Positions 24,602 to 32,985 are shown, numbered from the stretch's first letter. The stretch is 42,037 bases of DNA from an uncultured Erysipelotrichaceae bacterium (GCA_944326095.1 CALVCO010000008.1:1-42037); one strand, 5' to 3'. Translations and numbers: made by a program. Notes: generated from the letters alone by a model not told the origin.

Positions 24602-25321
24602 ATGACGAAAATTAAATTTAAAGAATTGTTATATGGTCCAAAGCAAATAAGCATGATGTTAATAATGGTAATGATTGTTGCATTTATTATGCAGATGATT
24701 AATATATTCCTTACCTTAGCATATCCTAGTTTAGGTTTATTAGATTACTATGTTTATAATACAACGGATTTAATAGTAGAAAATCTGATTTGTTGGATGT
24801 TGCCACTAGTTGTAGGTATAGGAGCTGGTGCTTGTTTCAATTATTATTATTCAATTAGGATTCCTTTGTTTTTAAGATACAATCAACAAAAATTTATAAT
24901 GAATAGAGCAATTAAAACTTTTTTTGTAGGTTTTATGTGTGTTCTTGCATTTTATATTTTTTCTTTTATTTTTATGGCGATTACTATGTTAGTAATAGAT
25001 CCTAATATTTATCTGGGTGTTGCGATAAATATCGATGCTACAGTTGTTGAACCTAGATATTATTTTAGTATTCCTTATTTATATTTATTATTTTATATTT
25101 TATGTGCGTCAGGTTTTGGTGGAGTTTATGCATTGTTATCATATGCTGCTTCGATAGTAATTCGTAATAAAATAATTGTAGCAATTATTCCTTTTGTATT
25201 TTTTGTTTTGATGTTGGTTATTACGGAAGCTATACCTTTTGGCTTATATTTTAGTCCAAATAATGCTGGAAATATTGAGCCTTCTAAACTGGGATTTGTA
25301 TTTACAGTAATTTTTAAGTAG
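24602..25321 (+). CDS. Multi-pass membrane protein, ABC-2 permease-like, possibly truncated
   Basis: The 239-residue protein has about six hydrophobic segments (for example MLIMVMIVAFIMQMINIFL, IVAIIPFVFFVLMLVI) and cytoplasmic basic patches. The topology resembles the permease half of ABC-2 or lantibiotic-immunity exporters. The last segment (LGFVFTVIFK) is cut short after nine residues, which hints at a C-terminal truncation. No ATPase gene accompanies it. ATG 24602 follows AACGAGGAAAT. It is co-oriented with the small protein 10 bp downstream. Family assignment is tentative. Confidence 0.6.
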   Translation: MTKIKFKELLYGPKQISMMLIMVMIVAFIMQMINIFLTLAYPSLGLLDYYVYNTTDLIVENLICWMLPLVVGIGAGACFNYYYSIRIPLFLRYNQQKFIMNRAIKTFFVGFMCVLAFYIFSFIFMAITMLVIDPNIYLGVAINIDATVVEPRYYFSIPYLYLLFYILCASGFGGVYALLSYAASIVIRNKIIVAIIPFVFFVLMLVITEAIPFGLYFSPNNAGNIEPSKLGFVFTVIFK

Positions 25322-25331
25322 GAGGTATTGT

Positions 25332-25526
25332 ATGTTAATTACAGGAATTTTAATTACAATAGTTGCAGTTTTTATGCTTTTAGTTCCTCAATTTTTTATG
25401 AGGCTTAAAAACCCTAGAATCCCAGATAAATTATTAAAGAATCCTAAAATGAAAAATGTTCTTAGAGTATGGGGTGGCATTTTTGTAATAGTTGGAATTT
25501 TATTAATTGTTTTCTCAATTATTTAA
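25332..25526 (+). CDS. Small two-segment membrane protein, unknown
   Basis: The 64-residue protein starts at ATG 25332 with AGGAGG seven bases upstream. Two hydrophobic segments (ILITIVAVFMLLVPQFFM and GIFVIVGILLIVFSII) flank a basic loop NPRIPDKLLKNPKMKNVLR. The layout resembles DUF6199-type small membrane proteins, but I cannot name a family with confidence. It probably shares a transcript with the permease-like gene. Confidence 0.65.
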   Translation: MLITGILITIVAVFMLLVPQFFMRLKNPRIPDKLLKNPKMKNVLRVWGGIFVIVGILLIVFSII

Positions 25527-25563
25527 TAATAAAATATAATATCTGATTAGAGGAGTTTAAGTG

Positions 25564-25869
25564 ATGAAAATAATGACATTATGTGGGAGTTTAAAGTTTA
25601 AAAAAGAAATGATGGAGACAGCAGAAAAAATGGCTTTAAAAGGTAATTGTATTCTTACGCCAGTTTATCCTGTGTTAGAAAATTATGAAAGAACAGATGA
25701 GCAACTAAAAAAGTTAAAAGAAGAGCACTTTAAAAGAATAGAATTAGCTGATGCAATATTAGTAGTAAATGTAAATAATTATATTGGCGATAGTACAAAT
25801 TTAGAAATAGAATATGCAAAGAAATTAGGTAAAGAAATCTTATATTATACAGATTTTAAAGAACAATAG
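25564..25869 (+). CDS. Short nucleoside 2-deoxyribosyltransferase-like protein
   Basis: The 101-residue protein has a Rossmann-like core opening TLCGSLKFKKEMMETAEKMA and the segment LADAILVVNVNNYIGDSTNL followed by EIEYAKKLGKEIL. The latter resembles the active-site region of nucleoside 2-deoxyribosyltransferases, with Glu in NLEIEYA as a candidate catalytic residue. The protein is shorter than classical family members (about 150), so it may act on a different N-glycosidic substrate or only bind nucleotides. ATG 25564 is eight bases from GAGGAG; the preceding GTG is less well placed. Confidence 0.72.
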   Translation: MKIMTLCGSLKFKKEMMETAEKMALKGNCILTPVYPVLENYERTDEQLKKLKEEHFKRIELADAILVVNVNNYIGDSTNLEIEYAKKLGKEILYYTDFKEQ

Positions 25870-25914
25870 TAGAAATACAAATTAGTATTTATTGCTTTTA
25901 TTATTTTTTGCATT

Positions 25915-26574
25915 TTGGCTGTTGGAATAGGATTTTTCTTTAAAAGTCGATATAAAACATATGATGAAGAATATTTAAATAATAATTTAGCTACTGATGT
26001 TGCCTTAATTAATGCTATAGATGATTTTTATCAAAATAGTACAAATTATAATGCTGAATATATATTGGACAATGATGTATATAAAGTAACAATAATTGAT
26101 AAAAAAATATATGGATCAACTGTAGTATCATCAGCTAGAATAAATCAAGTTTATGCTGGAGATAAAAAGGTTGATGATATTATTGAAATCAAAGAGAATG
26201 TTCGTTTGGATATGCAGGGTGAAACAGTTTTGAAATCTTGTGATTATCTTGATGCTGGATTTGTTGAAGATGATGATCGTATTGTAGTATTAAAGCCATC
26301 TGAATATGCATTAGATATGTATGATTTAGCTTATAAAGAGTTTTCTTATTTACGTTTAAGTGATGGATATGTAGATACTTATGTTGATATGTATCAAACA
26401 ATTATGCCATATGATGAAAATGGAAATACTTATCTTTATTATATGAATCCGGATATAGATATTGCGCTTATTGAAGCTTTTTATGGTCAAAATACCATGG
26501 ATAATCTTGCAGAAGAATTTAATAATGCTGGTAAAGCAATGTATGATAAATTGATTGAGTTATCAATGAATTAA
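25915..26574 (+). CDS. Membrane-anchored hypothetical protein with lost or non-standard start
   Basis: The frame is open from directly after tandem TAG codons at 25867-25872 and encodes an N-terminal anchor (KYKLVFIAFIIFCILAVGIG) before an extracytoplasmic, acidic and Tyr-rich domain (for example DDRIVVLKPSEYALDMYD). No ATG precedes the anchor. The first usable codon is TTG 25915, which has no ribosome site and would cut most of the anchor off. The true 5' end has probably been lost in a rearrangement that joined it to the preceding gene. No domain is recognised. Confidence 0.5.
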   Translation: MAVGIGFFFKSRYKTYDEEYLNNNLATDVALINAIDDFYQNSTNYNAEYILDNDVYKVTIIDKKIYGSTVVSSARINQVYAGDKKVDDIIEIKENVRLDMQGETVLKSCDYLDAGFVEDDDRIVVLKPSEYALDMYDLAYKEFSYLRLSDGYVDTYVDMYQTIMPYDENGNTYLYYMNPDIDIALIEAFYGQNTMDNLAEEFNNAGKAMYDKLIELSMN

Positions 26575-26658
26575 TAATAATCAAGCAAGTACAAAAATAT
26601 ATTTATTATGAGCCAATGATTAGCCTTCTTTGGTTGAATGTTATGATAAAATTATTTT

Positions 26659-26704
26659 AATAGCACGTTTTATCGCTAATATTTAGTCTTAAAAACGTGC
26701 TATT
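26659..26704. repeat. Perfect 13-bp inverted repeat beside the transposase remnant
   Basis: aatagcacgtttt (26659-26671) pairs with aaaacgtgctatt (26692-26704) across a 20-base loop, two bases before the transposase remnant stop. The following plus-strand sequence has few T, so it is a weak terminator at best. It may belong to the decayed insertion element. Confidence 0.5.
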
Positions 26705-26706
26705 TA

Positions 26707-26853
26707 TTAATTTGTTGAATTAAATATAACAGTAGAAATTTTAGCATTTATACTTTCAGCTATACCGCTTGATATTCTTTTTCCTTTATAGTAAGTGAAG
26801 GAATTAGCTATCTCTTTATCCCAATTTCCTAGTGCACTGACGATAAAAAGCAT
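26707..26853 (-). pseudogene. ISL3-type transposase C-terminal remnant
   Basis: A 48-residue minus-strand frame contains LGNWDKEIANSFTYYKGKRI followed by SSGIAESINAKI. This resembles the conserved W-x-x-EI-NSF ... R-(L/I)-S-N-G-x-(I/A)-E-x-x-N block near the C-terminus of ISL3-family transposases. The remaining 350 or more residues are missing, and the frame is bounded by an in-frame TAA at 26854-26856, exactly where the 26854-26898 inverted repeat begins. Confidence 0.65.
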
Positions 26854-26898
26854 TTAACGTTACCGAAATTGGAAAAAAATCAAAATCGGTAACGTTAA
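26854..26898. repeat. Perfect 13-bp inverted repeat upstream of the AAA ATPase gene
   Basis: ttaacgttaccga (26854-26866) pairs with tcggtaacgttaa (26886-26898) across a 19-base spacer. It lies just upstream of a TATAAT (near 26922) that precedes the ATPase gene, so it could be an operator. The word taacgttaaa recurs downstream of the gene near 28211, so it could equally be an element boundary. Confidence 0.6.
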
Positions 26899-26949
26899 AC
26901 GGGTTATTTTGTTATTTTATATGTTATAATATTGCCAGAGGATATTAGC

Positions 26950-28182
26950 ATGAAACTTTATATACGTGAAAATTATTTGAAAAGAATTCGTGGATTTTAC
27001 GATACTACAGATTTGATAAAAGTTTTAACCGGAGTACGCCGTTGTGGTAAATCTTCATTGATGTTAACGATTGCAGATGAATTGCTTGCGAAGGGAGTTT
27101 CTGCTGAAAATATTATCTATCTTGATTTAGATAGAAGAGAATATAGAAAAGTTGTTGATGATGACCAACTTGAACAGTTAATTGAAGAAAAATCTAAAGG
27201 AATCAAAGGTATAAAATATTTATTTATTGATGAAGTACAAAATGTTAGAAATTTTGAATTGGTATTAAATGGATTTAGAATGGAAGATGAGTATTCAATT
27301 TTTATTACAGGATCAAATTCTTATTTGCTTAGTGGAGAATTATCTACTAAATTAACAGGGAGATATGTTGAATTTGAGATTTTTACTTTAAATTTTGAAG
27401 AATATCAAAATATGAAGAAATTCTTTGGAAAACCAATAAATACTAATCCTCTACAGGAGTTAAATTCTTTTATTTTGGAAGGTGGATTTCCTAGAGCTAT
27501 ACAGTTTGATAGTTTAGAAGATAAAAGAAGCTATACTTTAGGAGTTATAAAAGAAATCTTTGAAAAAGATATTAGAAGACGATTAAAGATAAGAGATAGA
27601 GATGCATTTGAAATAGTTAAAAATTTCGTTATTAATAATTATGGATCACTAATAAGTATTAATGGAATAGTAGATGGCTTAAAAAAACATGGAAACTCAA
27701 TAAGTAAAGCTACAGTATCTAGATATATTCAAGCATTGATGGATGCAAAAATAATTTATGAATGTGAAAAATTTGATATGAAATCAAAGAAGATGATAAA
27801 GGGAGAAAAGAAATATTATTTATCAGATTTGAGTTTTTATTATGCATTAAACACAGACAATCAATTTAATTATGGACCAAGTTTAGAAAATATTGTTTAT
27901 CTATATGCAAAGAGTCATAATTATTCCGTAAGTGTTGGAAGAATTGGTAAACTAGAATGTGATTTTATTTTAAGAGACTTAAAGTTGAACTACAGTTATG
28001 TCCAAGTGTCGTATACTATAGCTCTAAGTAAAGCTACAGAGGATAGAGAGTATATACCATTAGAGAAAATTAAAGACAACTATCCAAAATATGTTGTGAC
28101 AACAGATTATATTTTGAAAAAGAGAAATGGAATTGAACATATCAACATAATTGAATTTATGAAAGAGAATAAATTATTTTGA
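26950..28182 (+). CDS. AAA ATPase with DUF4143 domain
   Basis: The 410-residue protein is of the AAA_14/DUF4143 family, widespread in gut anaerobes and of poorly known role. Walker A is GVRRCGKSS (28-36), Walker B YLFIDEVQN, and the sensor region FITGSNSYLLSGEL. The C-terminal DUF4143 part (GKLECDFILRD followed by YVQVSYTI) resembles a PD-(D/E)xK-like core in which the usual ECDF...V-V motif is visible. ATG 26950 follows AGAGG; an in-frame TTG at 26932 overlaps the promoter region and is unlikely. The gene stands alone, bounded by inverted-repeat or taacgttaa sequences on both sides, which suggests transfer as a unit. Confidence 0.88.
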   Translation: MKLYIRENYLKRIRGFYDTTDLIKVLTGVRRCGKSSLMLTIADELLAKGVSAENIIYLDLDRREYRKVVDDDQLEQLIEEKSKGIKGIKYLFIDEVQNVRNFELVLNGFRMEDEYSIFITGSNSYLLSGELSTKLTGRYVEFEIFTLNFEEYQNMKKFFGKPINTNPLQELNSFILEGGFPRAIQFDSLEDKRSYTLGVIKEIFEKDIRRRLKIRDRDAFEIVKNFVINNYGSLISINGIVDGLKKHGNSISKATVSRYIQALMDAKIIYECEKFDMKSKKMIKGEKKYYLSDLSFYYALNTDNQFNYGPSLENIVYLYAKSHNYSVSVGRIGKLECDFILRDLKLNYSYVQVSYTIALSKATEDREYIPLEKIKDNYPKYVVTTDYILKKRNGIEHINIIEFMKENKLF

Positions 28183-28288
28183 TATTTAACAAAAGCAACA
28201 GAATAATAATTAACGTTAAAAGTTACATTTTTTTCATACTAATCTCAATGTAAGTTAATAATTTCGCTTTAGAATTTTGCAAAATGTA

Positions 28289-28317
28289 TTGACAGCGCTT
28301 TCAAGCTATGGTATTTT
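28289..28317 (+). promoter_or_regulatory. licT-bgl promoter with overlapping cre-like site
   Basis: The -35 TTGACA (28289-28294), a 17-base spacer and a -10 TATTTT (28312-28317) form a promoter. TGACAGCGCTTTCA (28290-28303) matches the CcpA cre consensus at all but one fixed position and covers the -35, so carbon catabolite repression is expected. Confidence 0.75.
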
Positions 28318-28330
28318 AATAGTGGATTTA

Positions 28331-28397
28331 GGGTTGTAACTTTAATTAGGCAAGGCCTAGACCATCTGTTTTTTTAGTGGATGGTTTGGCCTTTTTT
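28331..28397 (+). promoter_or_regulatory. LicT antiterminator (RAT) and terminator upstream of licT
   Basis: The ribonucleic antiterminator gggttgtaac...ggcaaggcc (28331-28357) overlaps the 5' arm of a terminator aaggcctagaccatc/gatggtttggcctt (28352-28366 with 28380-28393) that ends in six T. Bound LicT would stabilise the RAT and allow read-through into licT itself. Confidence 0.88.
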
Positions 28398-28416
28398 ATA
28401 TGTTAGGAGGGGAATT

Positions 28417-29259
28417 ATGGCTAACATAAGAGTAGTTAAAACTTTCAACAACAACGTTATGTTGGCTAAAACATCTAAACATGAAGAGATTATCTTAATT
28501 GGTAAGGGAATTGCTTATGGGTTGAAACCTAATGATATTGTAGATGAGACGAGGATTGAAAAAAGATTTAAGTTAGATTCTAAAGAAGCAGTAAATCATT
28601 ATGTTGAATTGCTTAATAGTATTCCTGAATCACGTTTGGATCTTACTAAGAAGATTATTGAATATGCCGAAAAAGAATTGGGTGTTACTTTTCATGAATC
28701 GATTTTTATTGGTTTAGTTGATCATATTTCTTATGCAATTGATCGTTATAAAGAAGGACAACAAATGAGTAATGCGTTGTTATGGGAGATTCAACGATTT
28801 TATCAAAAGGAATATAAGGTTGCTAAAGGGGCATTAAAAATCATTGAAGAAGAGGAACATGTGATTTTAAATGATGATGAAGCTGGTTTTATTGCGATGC
28901 ATTTTGTAAATGAACAGACTAGTGATAATAGTCAGGATGCGATAATGACGGCGAAGACTATCAATGATATTTTAACTATTGTTAGGATGCATTTTAAAAT
29001 GGATCTAGATGAAAATAGTATGGCATATACACGTTTTATTACGCATATTCGTTATTTCTTGCATCGAACGCAAACGATTAGTAATGAAGATGATTTCTTG
29101 TTTAATCAGGTTAAAACCAAATATCCTGAAACTTATGAATGTGTAAAAAGAATAAGGGTTTATTTACTTGAGTCATTGGATATATCTTTGACCAATGAAG
29201 AAATGTTATATTTTATGTTACATGTACATCGATTAACGCAAAGAGAGAGATCTAAGTAG
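28417..29259 (+). CDS. licT: BglG/LicT family transcriptional antiterminator
   Basis: The 280-residue protein has an N-terminal RNA-binding CAT domain (about 1-55, RVVKTFNNNVMLAKTSKHEE) and two PTS regulation domains. Conserved phosphorylatable histidines lie in LVDHISYAIDR and AMHFVNEQ (PRD1) and in FITHIRYFLHRT and MLHVHRL (PRD2). Without substrate the permease phosphorylates and inhibits it; with substrate and low glucose, HPr activates it. ATG 28417 follows AGGAGGGG; a longer frame from 28381 would start inside the terminator. RAT sequences precede it and the permease gene, so it controls itself and the operon. Confidence 0.95.
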   Translation: MANIRVVKTFNNNVMLAKTSKHEEIILIGKGIAYGLKPNDIVDETRIEKRFKLDSKEAVNHYVELLNSIPESRLDLTKKIIEYAEKELGVTFHESIFIGLVDHISYAIDRYKEGQQMSNALLWEIQRFYQKEYKVAKGALKIIEEEEHVILNDDEAGFIAMHFVNEQTSDNSQDAIMTAKTINDILTIVRMHFKMDLDENSMAYTRFITHIRYFLHRTQTISNEDDFLFNQVKTKYPETYECVKRIRVYLLESLDISLTNEEMLYFMLHVHRLTQRERSK

Positions 29260-29332
29260 GGTTGTAACCATATGGGCAAGGCCGAAATTGATCATAAGCA
29301 TATTTTTTGCTTATGGTCATTTCGGCTTTTTC
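29259..29332 (+). promoter_or_regulatory. Second LicT antiterminator (RAT) and terminator, before the PTS gene
   Basis: The RAT gggttgtaac...ggcaaggcc begins at the last base of the licT stop codon. It overlaps a long terminator stem (gccgaaattgatcataagca from 29281, with gcttatggtcatttcggc ending at 29326) followed by a T run. It gives a second induction checkpoint inside the operon. Confidence 0.9.
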
Positions 29333-29412
29333 TATATAAGCTTAAGGGAGGGATAAATTGATAGTTTATTCAATATTTTCATAATCATCATGAAGAAAAG
29401 GAGGAAAAGAAA

Positions 29413-31266
29413 ATGCAATATTCAGCGATGATCAAAGAAATTATTAAAAATGTTGGAGGGGTAGACAATGTTGAATCAGTTACTCATTGTATTACTAGGC
29501 TTCGCTTTACTTTAAAGGATGATGGTAAAGCTAGCATTGATGGCTGCAAAGCAATTGAAGGAGTAGTTGGCTGTGTTAATAAGAATGGTCAATTCCAGGT
29601 TGTTATTGGTACTCATGTTGGAGATGTCTATGATGAATTAGTTAAGACATATCATGTTAGTGAAGATGGTCAAAGTACTAAAGCAAATAAGAACAAAGAA
29701 AAAATGAGCTTGTTTGGTAAATTGTGCGATACCATGAGTGGTTGTGTAATGCCTATTGTTGGGCCATTAGCTGCTTCAGGTATGATTAAGGCATTGTTGG
29801 TAATTTTGACTCAATTTAATATCATTACTACTGATACAACTACATATCAATTGTTATATATGGTAGCTGATGGTGTATTCTATTATTTACCAGTATTCTT
29901 AGCTTTCTCTTCTGCTCGTAAATTTGGGGCTAATCCATTCTTAGCACTTATTTATGGAGTTATGTTGGTAAATCCAACTTACATAGAATTACGTGCAGCA
30001 GGTAATCCAGTAACCTTATTTGGTTTACCAGTTACTATGGCTTCATATACTTCTTCGGTAATTCCTAATATTTTAATTGTTTATTTCCAAAGTAAGGTTG
30101 AAGGTATTGTTAAGAAATATATTCCTAAAGCAATTTCTATTTTTGCGGTACCATTAGTTGTTTCTTTAATTACTGTGCCTGTTGGTTTTGTAGTTCTAGG
30201 TCCTTTAGGTTCAATTATTGGTAATTATGTTGCACAAGTATTTACTTGGATGGAAGGTACTGTAGGATGGTTAGTTCCAGTATTAGTTGGTGGTTTATGT
30301 CCATTGCTTGTTATGACTGGTATGCATTATGCTTTAGGTGCTGCTCAATCTGTTCAACGTGCTTCTTTAGGTTATGCTACAATCATGGCTCCAGGCATGA
30401 TTTGTTCAAATATGGCTCAAGCTGCTTCTAGTTTTGGTGTTGCTTTAAAAACTAAAAATGGAAATCTTAAATCATTGGCTTCTTCAGTTGGCGTTTCAGC
30501 ATTATGTGGAATTACGGAACCTACTTTATATGGTGTTGGTATGGTATATAAAACACCTTTATATGCTGCTATGGCAGGTGGTGCTATCGGAGGTTTATGG
30601 GCAGGTATAACTGGAGTTAAACAATGGGCAAGTGGTACTAGTAATATCTTCTCTTTACCTATTTATATTGGACCAGATAATTCATTCATGAATGTTATTA
30701 TTGCAGTAGTGATTGCGATGCTATCAGCATTTGTAATTAGCTTTATTATCTTTAAAGATCCAAAAGAAGAAGTAGAAGCAAAGGTTGAAACTAAAAATGA
30801 AGTATTAAATAAGAAAAGTATTGTTTATGCTCCAATTAATGGTAAAGTAATACCTTTAGAAGAAGTTAAAGATGAAGCATTTAATACAGGTTCATTGGGA
30901 AAAGGTGTTGGCATTGTTCCAAGTGATGGTAATGTTTATGCCCCAGTAGATGGTAAAGTATCAGTATTATTTAATACTTTACATGCCATTGGCTTAACTA
31001 CTGATGATGGTATGGAAGTGCTTGTACATATCGGTTTAGATACAGTTAAATTAAATGGCAAATATTTTAATGCTCATATTAAGCAAGGTGATACTGTTAA
31101 AAAAGGAGATTTATTAGTTTCTTTTGATAAAGAAGCTTTAGAAAAAGAAGGATATGATATTACTACTCCTGTAATTATTACCAATAGTAATGATATGTTA
31201 GATGTTGTTGAAACAAATGAAACAGATATTCATGCCGGTGATACATTATTGACAGGTATCCGCTAA
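29413..31266 (+). CDS. bglP: PTS beta-glucoside transporter subunit EIIBCA
   Basis: The 617-residue permease imports and phosphorylates beta-glucosides. Domain order is IIB (about 1-90, phosphorylated Cys26 in THCITRLRF), IIC (about 105-455, around ten membrane segments, with GITEPTLYG), then IIA (about 475-617, active-site His in VLVHIGLDTV). ATG 29413 follows AAAGGAGGAAAA. Its stop overlaps the start of the next gene by one base. Expression depends on LicT at the two RAT sites. The sugar could be salicin, arbutin, cellobiose or similar; the exact one is not visible. Confidence 0.94.
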   Translation: MQYSAMIKEIIKNVGGVDNVESVTHCITRLRFTLKDDGKASIDGCKAIEGVVGCVNKNGQFQVVIGTHVGDVYDELVKTYHVSEDGQSTKANKNKEKMSLFGKLCDTMSGCVMPIVGPLAASGMIKALLVILTQFNIITTDTTTYQLLYMVADGVFYYLPVFLAFSSARKFGANPFLALIYGVMLVNPTYIELRAAGNPVTLFGLPVTMASYTSSVIPNILIVYFQSKVEGIVKKYIPKAISIFAVPLVVSLITVPVGFVVLGPLGSIIGNYVAQVFTWMEGTVGWLVPVLVGGLCPLLVMTGMHYALGAAQSVQRASLGYATIMAPGMICSNMAQAASSFGVALKTKNGNLKSLASSVGVSALCGITEPTLYGVGMVYKTPLYAAMAGGAIGGLWAGITGVKQWASGTSNIFSLPIYIGPDNSFMNVIIAVVIAMLSAFVISFIIFKDPKEEVEAKVETKNEVLNKKSIVYAPINGKVIPLEEVKDEAFNTGSLGKGVGIVPSDGNVYAPVDGKVSVLFNTLHAIGLTTDDGMEVLVHIGLDTVKLNGKYFNAHIKQGDTVKKGDLLVSFDKEALEKEGYDITTPVIITNSNDMLDVVETNETDIHAGDTLLTGIR

Positions 31267-32669
31267 TGAGTTTTCCTAATAAATTTTTATGGGGTGGCGC
31301 TTTAGCTGCTAATCAATGTGAAGGAGCATATAATCTTGATGGTAAGGGTTTAAGTATTCAAGATTTAATGCCTTATGGAGTTAGAAAAGGGCTAAGCGAT
31401 GGACCAATTAAAGAAAATTTAAAGCTTATTGGTACAGATTATTATCATCGCTACAAAGAGGATATAGCTTTATTAGCTGGTATGGGATTTAAGGTTTATC
31501 GCTTTTCAATTGCTTGGAGTAGAATTTATCCTAATGGTGATGAAGATGTTCCAAATGAATTAGGTTTAAAATTTTATGATAACGTTATTAATGAATGTTT
31601 AAAATATAATATTCAACCTTTAATCACCTTATCACACTATGAGATGCCTTTAGGTATTTGTAAAAAATATGATGGATTTAGATCACGCAAGATGATTGAA
31701 CTATTTTATAAATATGCAACTACGGTTGTTGATAGATATCATGATAGAGTAAAATATTGGTTAACATTTAATGAAATAAATATTACGTTGATATCACCAT
31801 TAATGTCAGCTGGTGTAATTACTAACAAAAAAGAGTTAACTGCTAGTGAATTGTATCAAACAGCGCATCATCAATTAGTAGCTTCTGGTAAAATTACAAA
31901 GTATATTCATGAAAATTATCCTAATCTTAAAGTAGGTTGCATGGTGGCTTCTGCGCCAAGATATGCAATGACTTGTGATCCATTAGATATGCGTACTATG
32001 ATGGAAAGTCAACATGAATTAGATTATTTTATTCATGTACATGTATATGGCAAATATCCTTATTATGCTTCAAAAATTTGGAAAGAAAAAAATGTCGAGC
32101 TTATTTGGGAAAAAGATGACGAAGAATATTTAAGTCATACTGTTGATTTTATTTCTTTTAGTTATTATAACTCGAAGGTAGTTGCGTTTGATGAAAGTAA
32201 ATATACGATGAGTAATGGTAATTTGATGCGAGGATTAACTAATCCATATGTAAAGACTTCAGATTTTGGTTATCCTATTGATCCACAAGGATTACGCTTT
32301 TGTTTAAACTATTTATATGATCATTTCCATTTGCCACTATTTGTTGCGGAAAATGGTATTGGTAGTTATGATAAATTAGTTCAGAATAAAGATGGAAATT
32401 ATACTGTTGATGATGATTATCGTATAGAATTTCATAGAGAACATATCAAAGCAATTTCTGAGGCAATTGATGATGGGGTAGATGTTTTTGGCTATACCAC
32501 ATGGGGACCTATCGATTGTGTATCTGCAGCTAGCGCCCAAATTGATAAACGTTATGGCTTTGTATATGTTGATCGTCAACCTGATGGTAGTGGTAGTTTA
32601 AATCGTTATAAGAAAAAGAGTTATGATTGGTATAAAAATGTTATCTTGAGTAATGGTGTGAATTTATAA
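31266..32669 (+). CDS. bglA: 6-phospho-beta-glucosidase (GH1)
   Basis: The 467-residue GH1 enzyme hydrolyses the 6-phospho-beta-glucoside delivered by the upstream permease to glucose-6-phosphate and an aglycone or glucose. Motifs are the N-terminal FLWGGALAANQCEGAYNLDG, TFNEIN with the acid/base Glu, and FVAENGIG with the nucleophile Glu. The C-terminal phosphate-recognition loop, including KRYGFVYVD, is in place. ATG 31266 overlaps the EIIBCA stop (TAATG), so the two are translationally coupled. Confidence 0.95.
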   Translation: MSFPNKFLWGGALAANQCEGAYNLDGKGLSIQDLMPYGVRKGLSDGPIKENLKLIGTDYYHRYKEDIALLAGMGFKVYRFSIAWSRIYPNGDEDVPNELGLKFYDNVINECLKYNIQPLITLSHYEMPLGICKKYDGFRSRKMIELFYKYATTVVDRYHDRVKYWLTFNEINITLISPLMSAGVITNKKELTASELYQTAHHQLVASGKITKYIHENYPNLKVGCMVASAPRYAMTCDPLDMRTMMESQHELDYFIHVHVYGKYPYYASKIWKEKNVELIWEKDDEEYLSHTVDFISFSYYNSKVVAFDESKYTMSNGNLMRGLTNPYVKTSDFGYPIDPQGLRFCLNYLYDHFHLPLFVAENGIGSYDKLVQNKDGNYTVDDDYRIEFHREHIKAISEAIDDGVDVFGYTTWGPIDCVSAASAQIDKRYGFVYVDRQPDGSGSLNRYKKKSYDWYKNVILSNGVNL

Positions 32670-32806
32670 TAAAAAGAAAAATAAGATTAATTCTCTTTCC
32701 ATTTTTGGGACTGCGATACTCAAGCTGAATTGAAAGCAGAAAATACTAATATAGATTATAATTGAAAATAATATTGTATAATTGAAAAATAATATTGAAT
32801 TTAATT

Positions 32807-32850
32807 TTCCCTTCTTGTTAGAATGATGATAAGAAGGGAATTTTTATTTT
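32807..32850 (+). terminator. Terminator of the licT-bgl operon
   Basis: A perfect 10-bp stem ttcccttctt/aagaagggaa (32807-32816 with 32831-32840) is followed by tttttatttt. The preceding 135 bases hold only AT-rich repeats (aataatattg twice) and no gene. Confidence 0.85.
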
Positions 32851-32985
32851 ATGAATATGGATAGTGGACAAAAATTAGCATTAGGTATATCTATTGGTTT
32901 AATGATTGGCGTTATTATGGATAATTTAGCTATTGGTATAGCTATAGGTATTTGTTTTGGGGCTATTTGGGGAGCTAAGAAATAA
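32851..32985 (+). CDS. Tiny glycine-zipper-like membrane protein
   Basis: A 44-residue frame starts at ATG 32851 directly after the T run of a terminator and ends at TAA 32983-32985. The product is almost entirely a hydrophobic Gly-spaced helix pair (LGISIGLMIGVIMDN, then AIGIAIGICFGAIWGAKK), typical of small glycine-zipper membrane proteins in Firmicutes. The only ribosome-site-like sequence (AGAAGGGAA) is the 3' arm of the terminator stem, so expression may depend on whether that stem forms. No function is known. Confidence 0.5.
   Translation: MNMDSGQKLALGISIGLMIGVIMDNLAIGIAIGICFGAIWGAKK

Noticed and set aside
32710-32766. Short frame FWDCDTQAELKAENTNIDYN after the glucosidase gene
   Set aside because: No start codon or ribosome site and no recognised family; too short to call even as a relic.
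32764-32800. Short direct repeat with aataatattg as a CRISPR or phage attachment candidate
   Set aside because: Only two AT-rich copies with no spacer structure, no cas genes and no integrase nearby.
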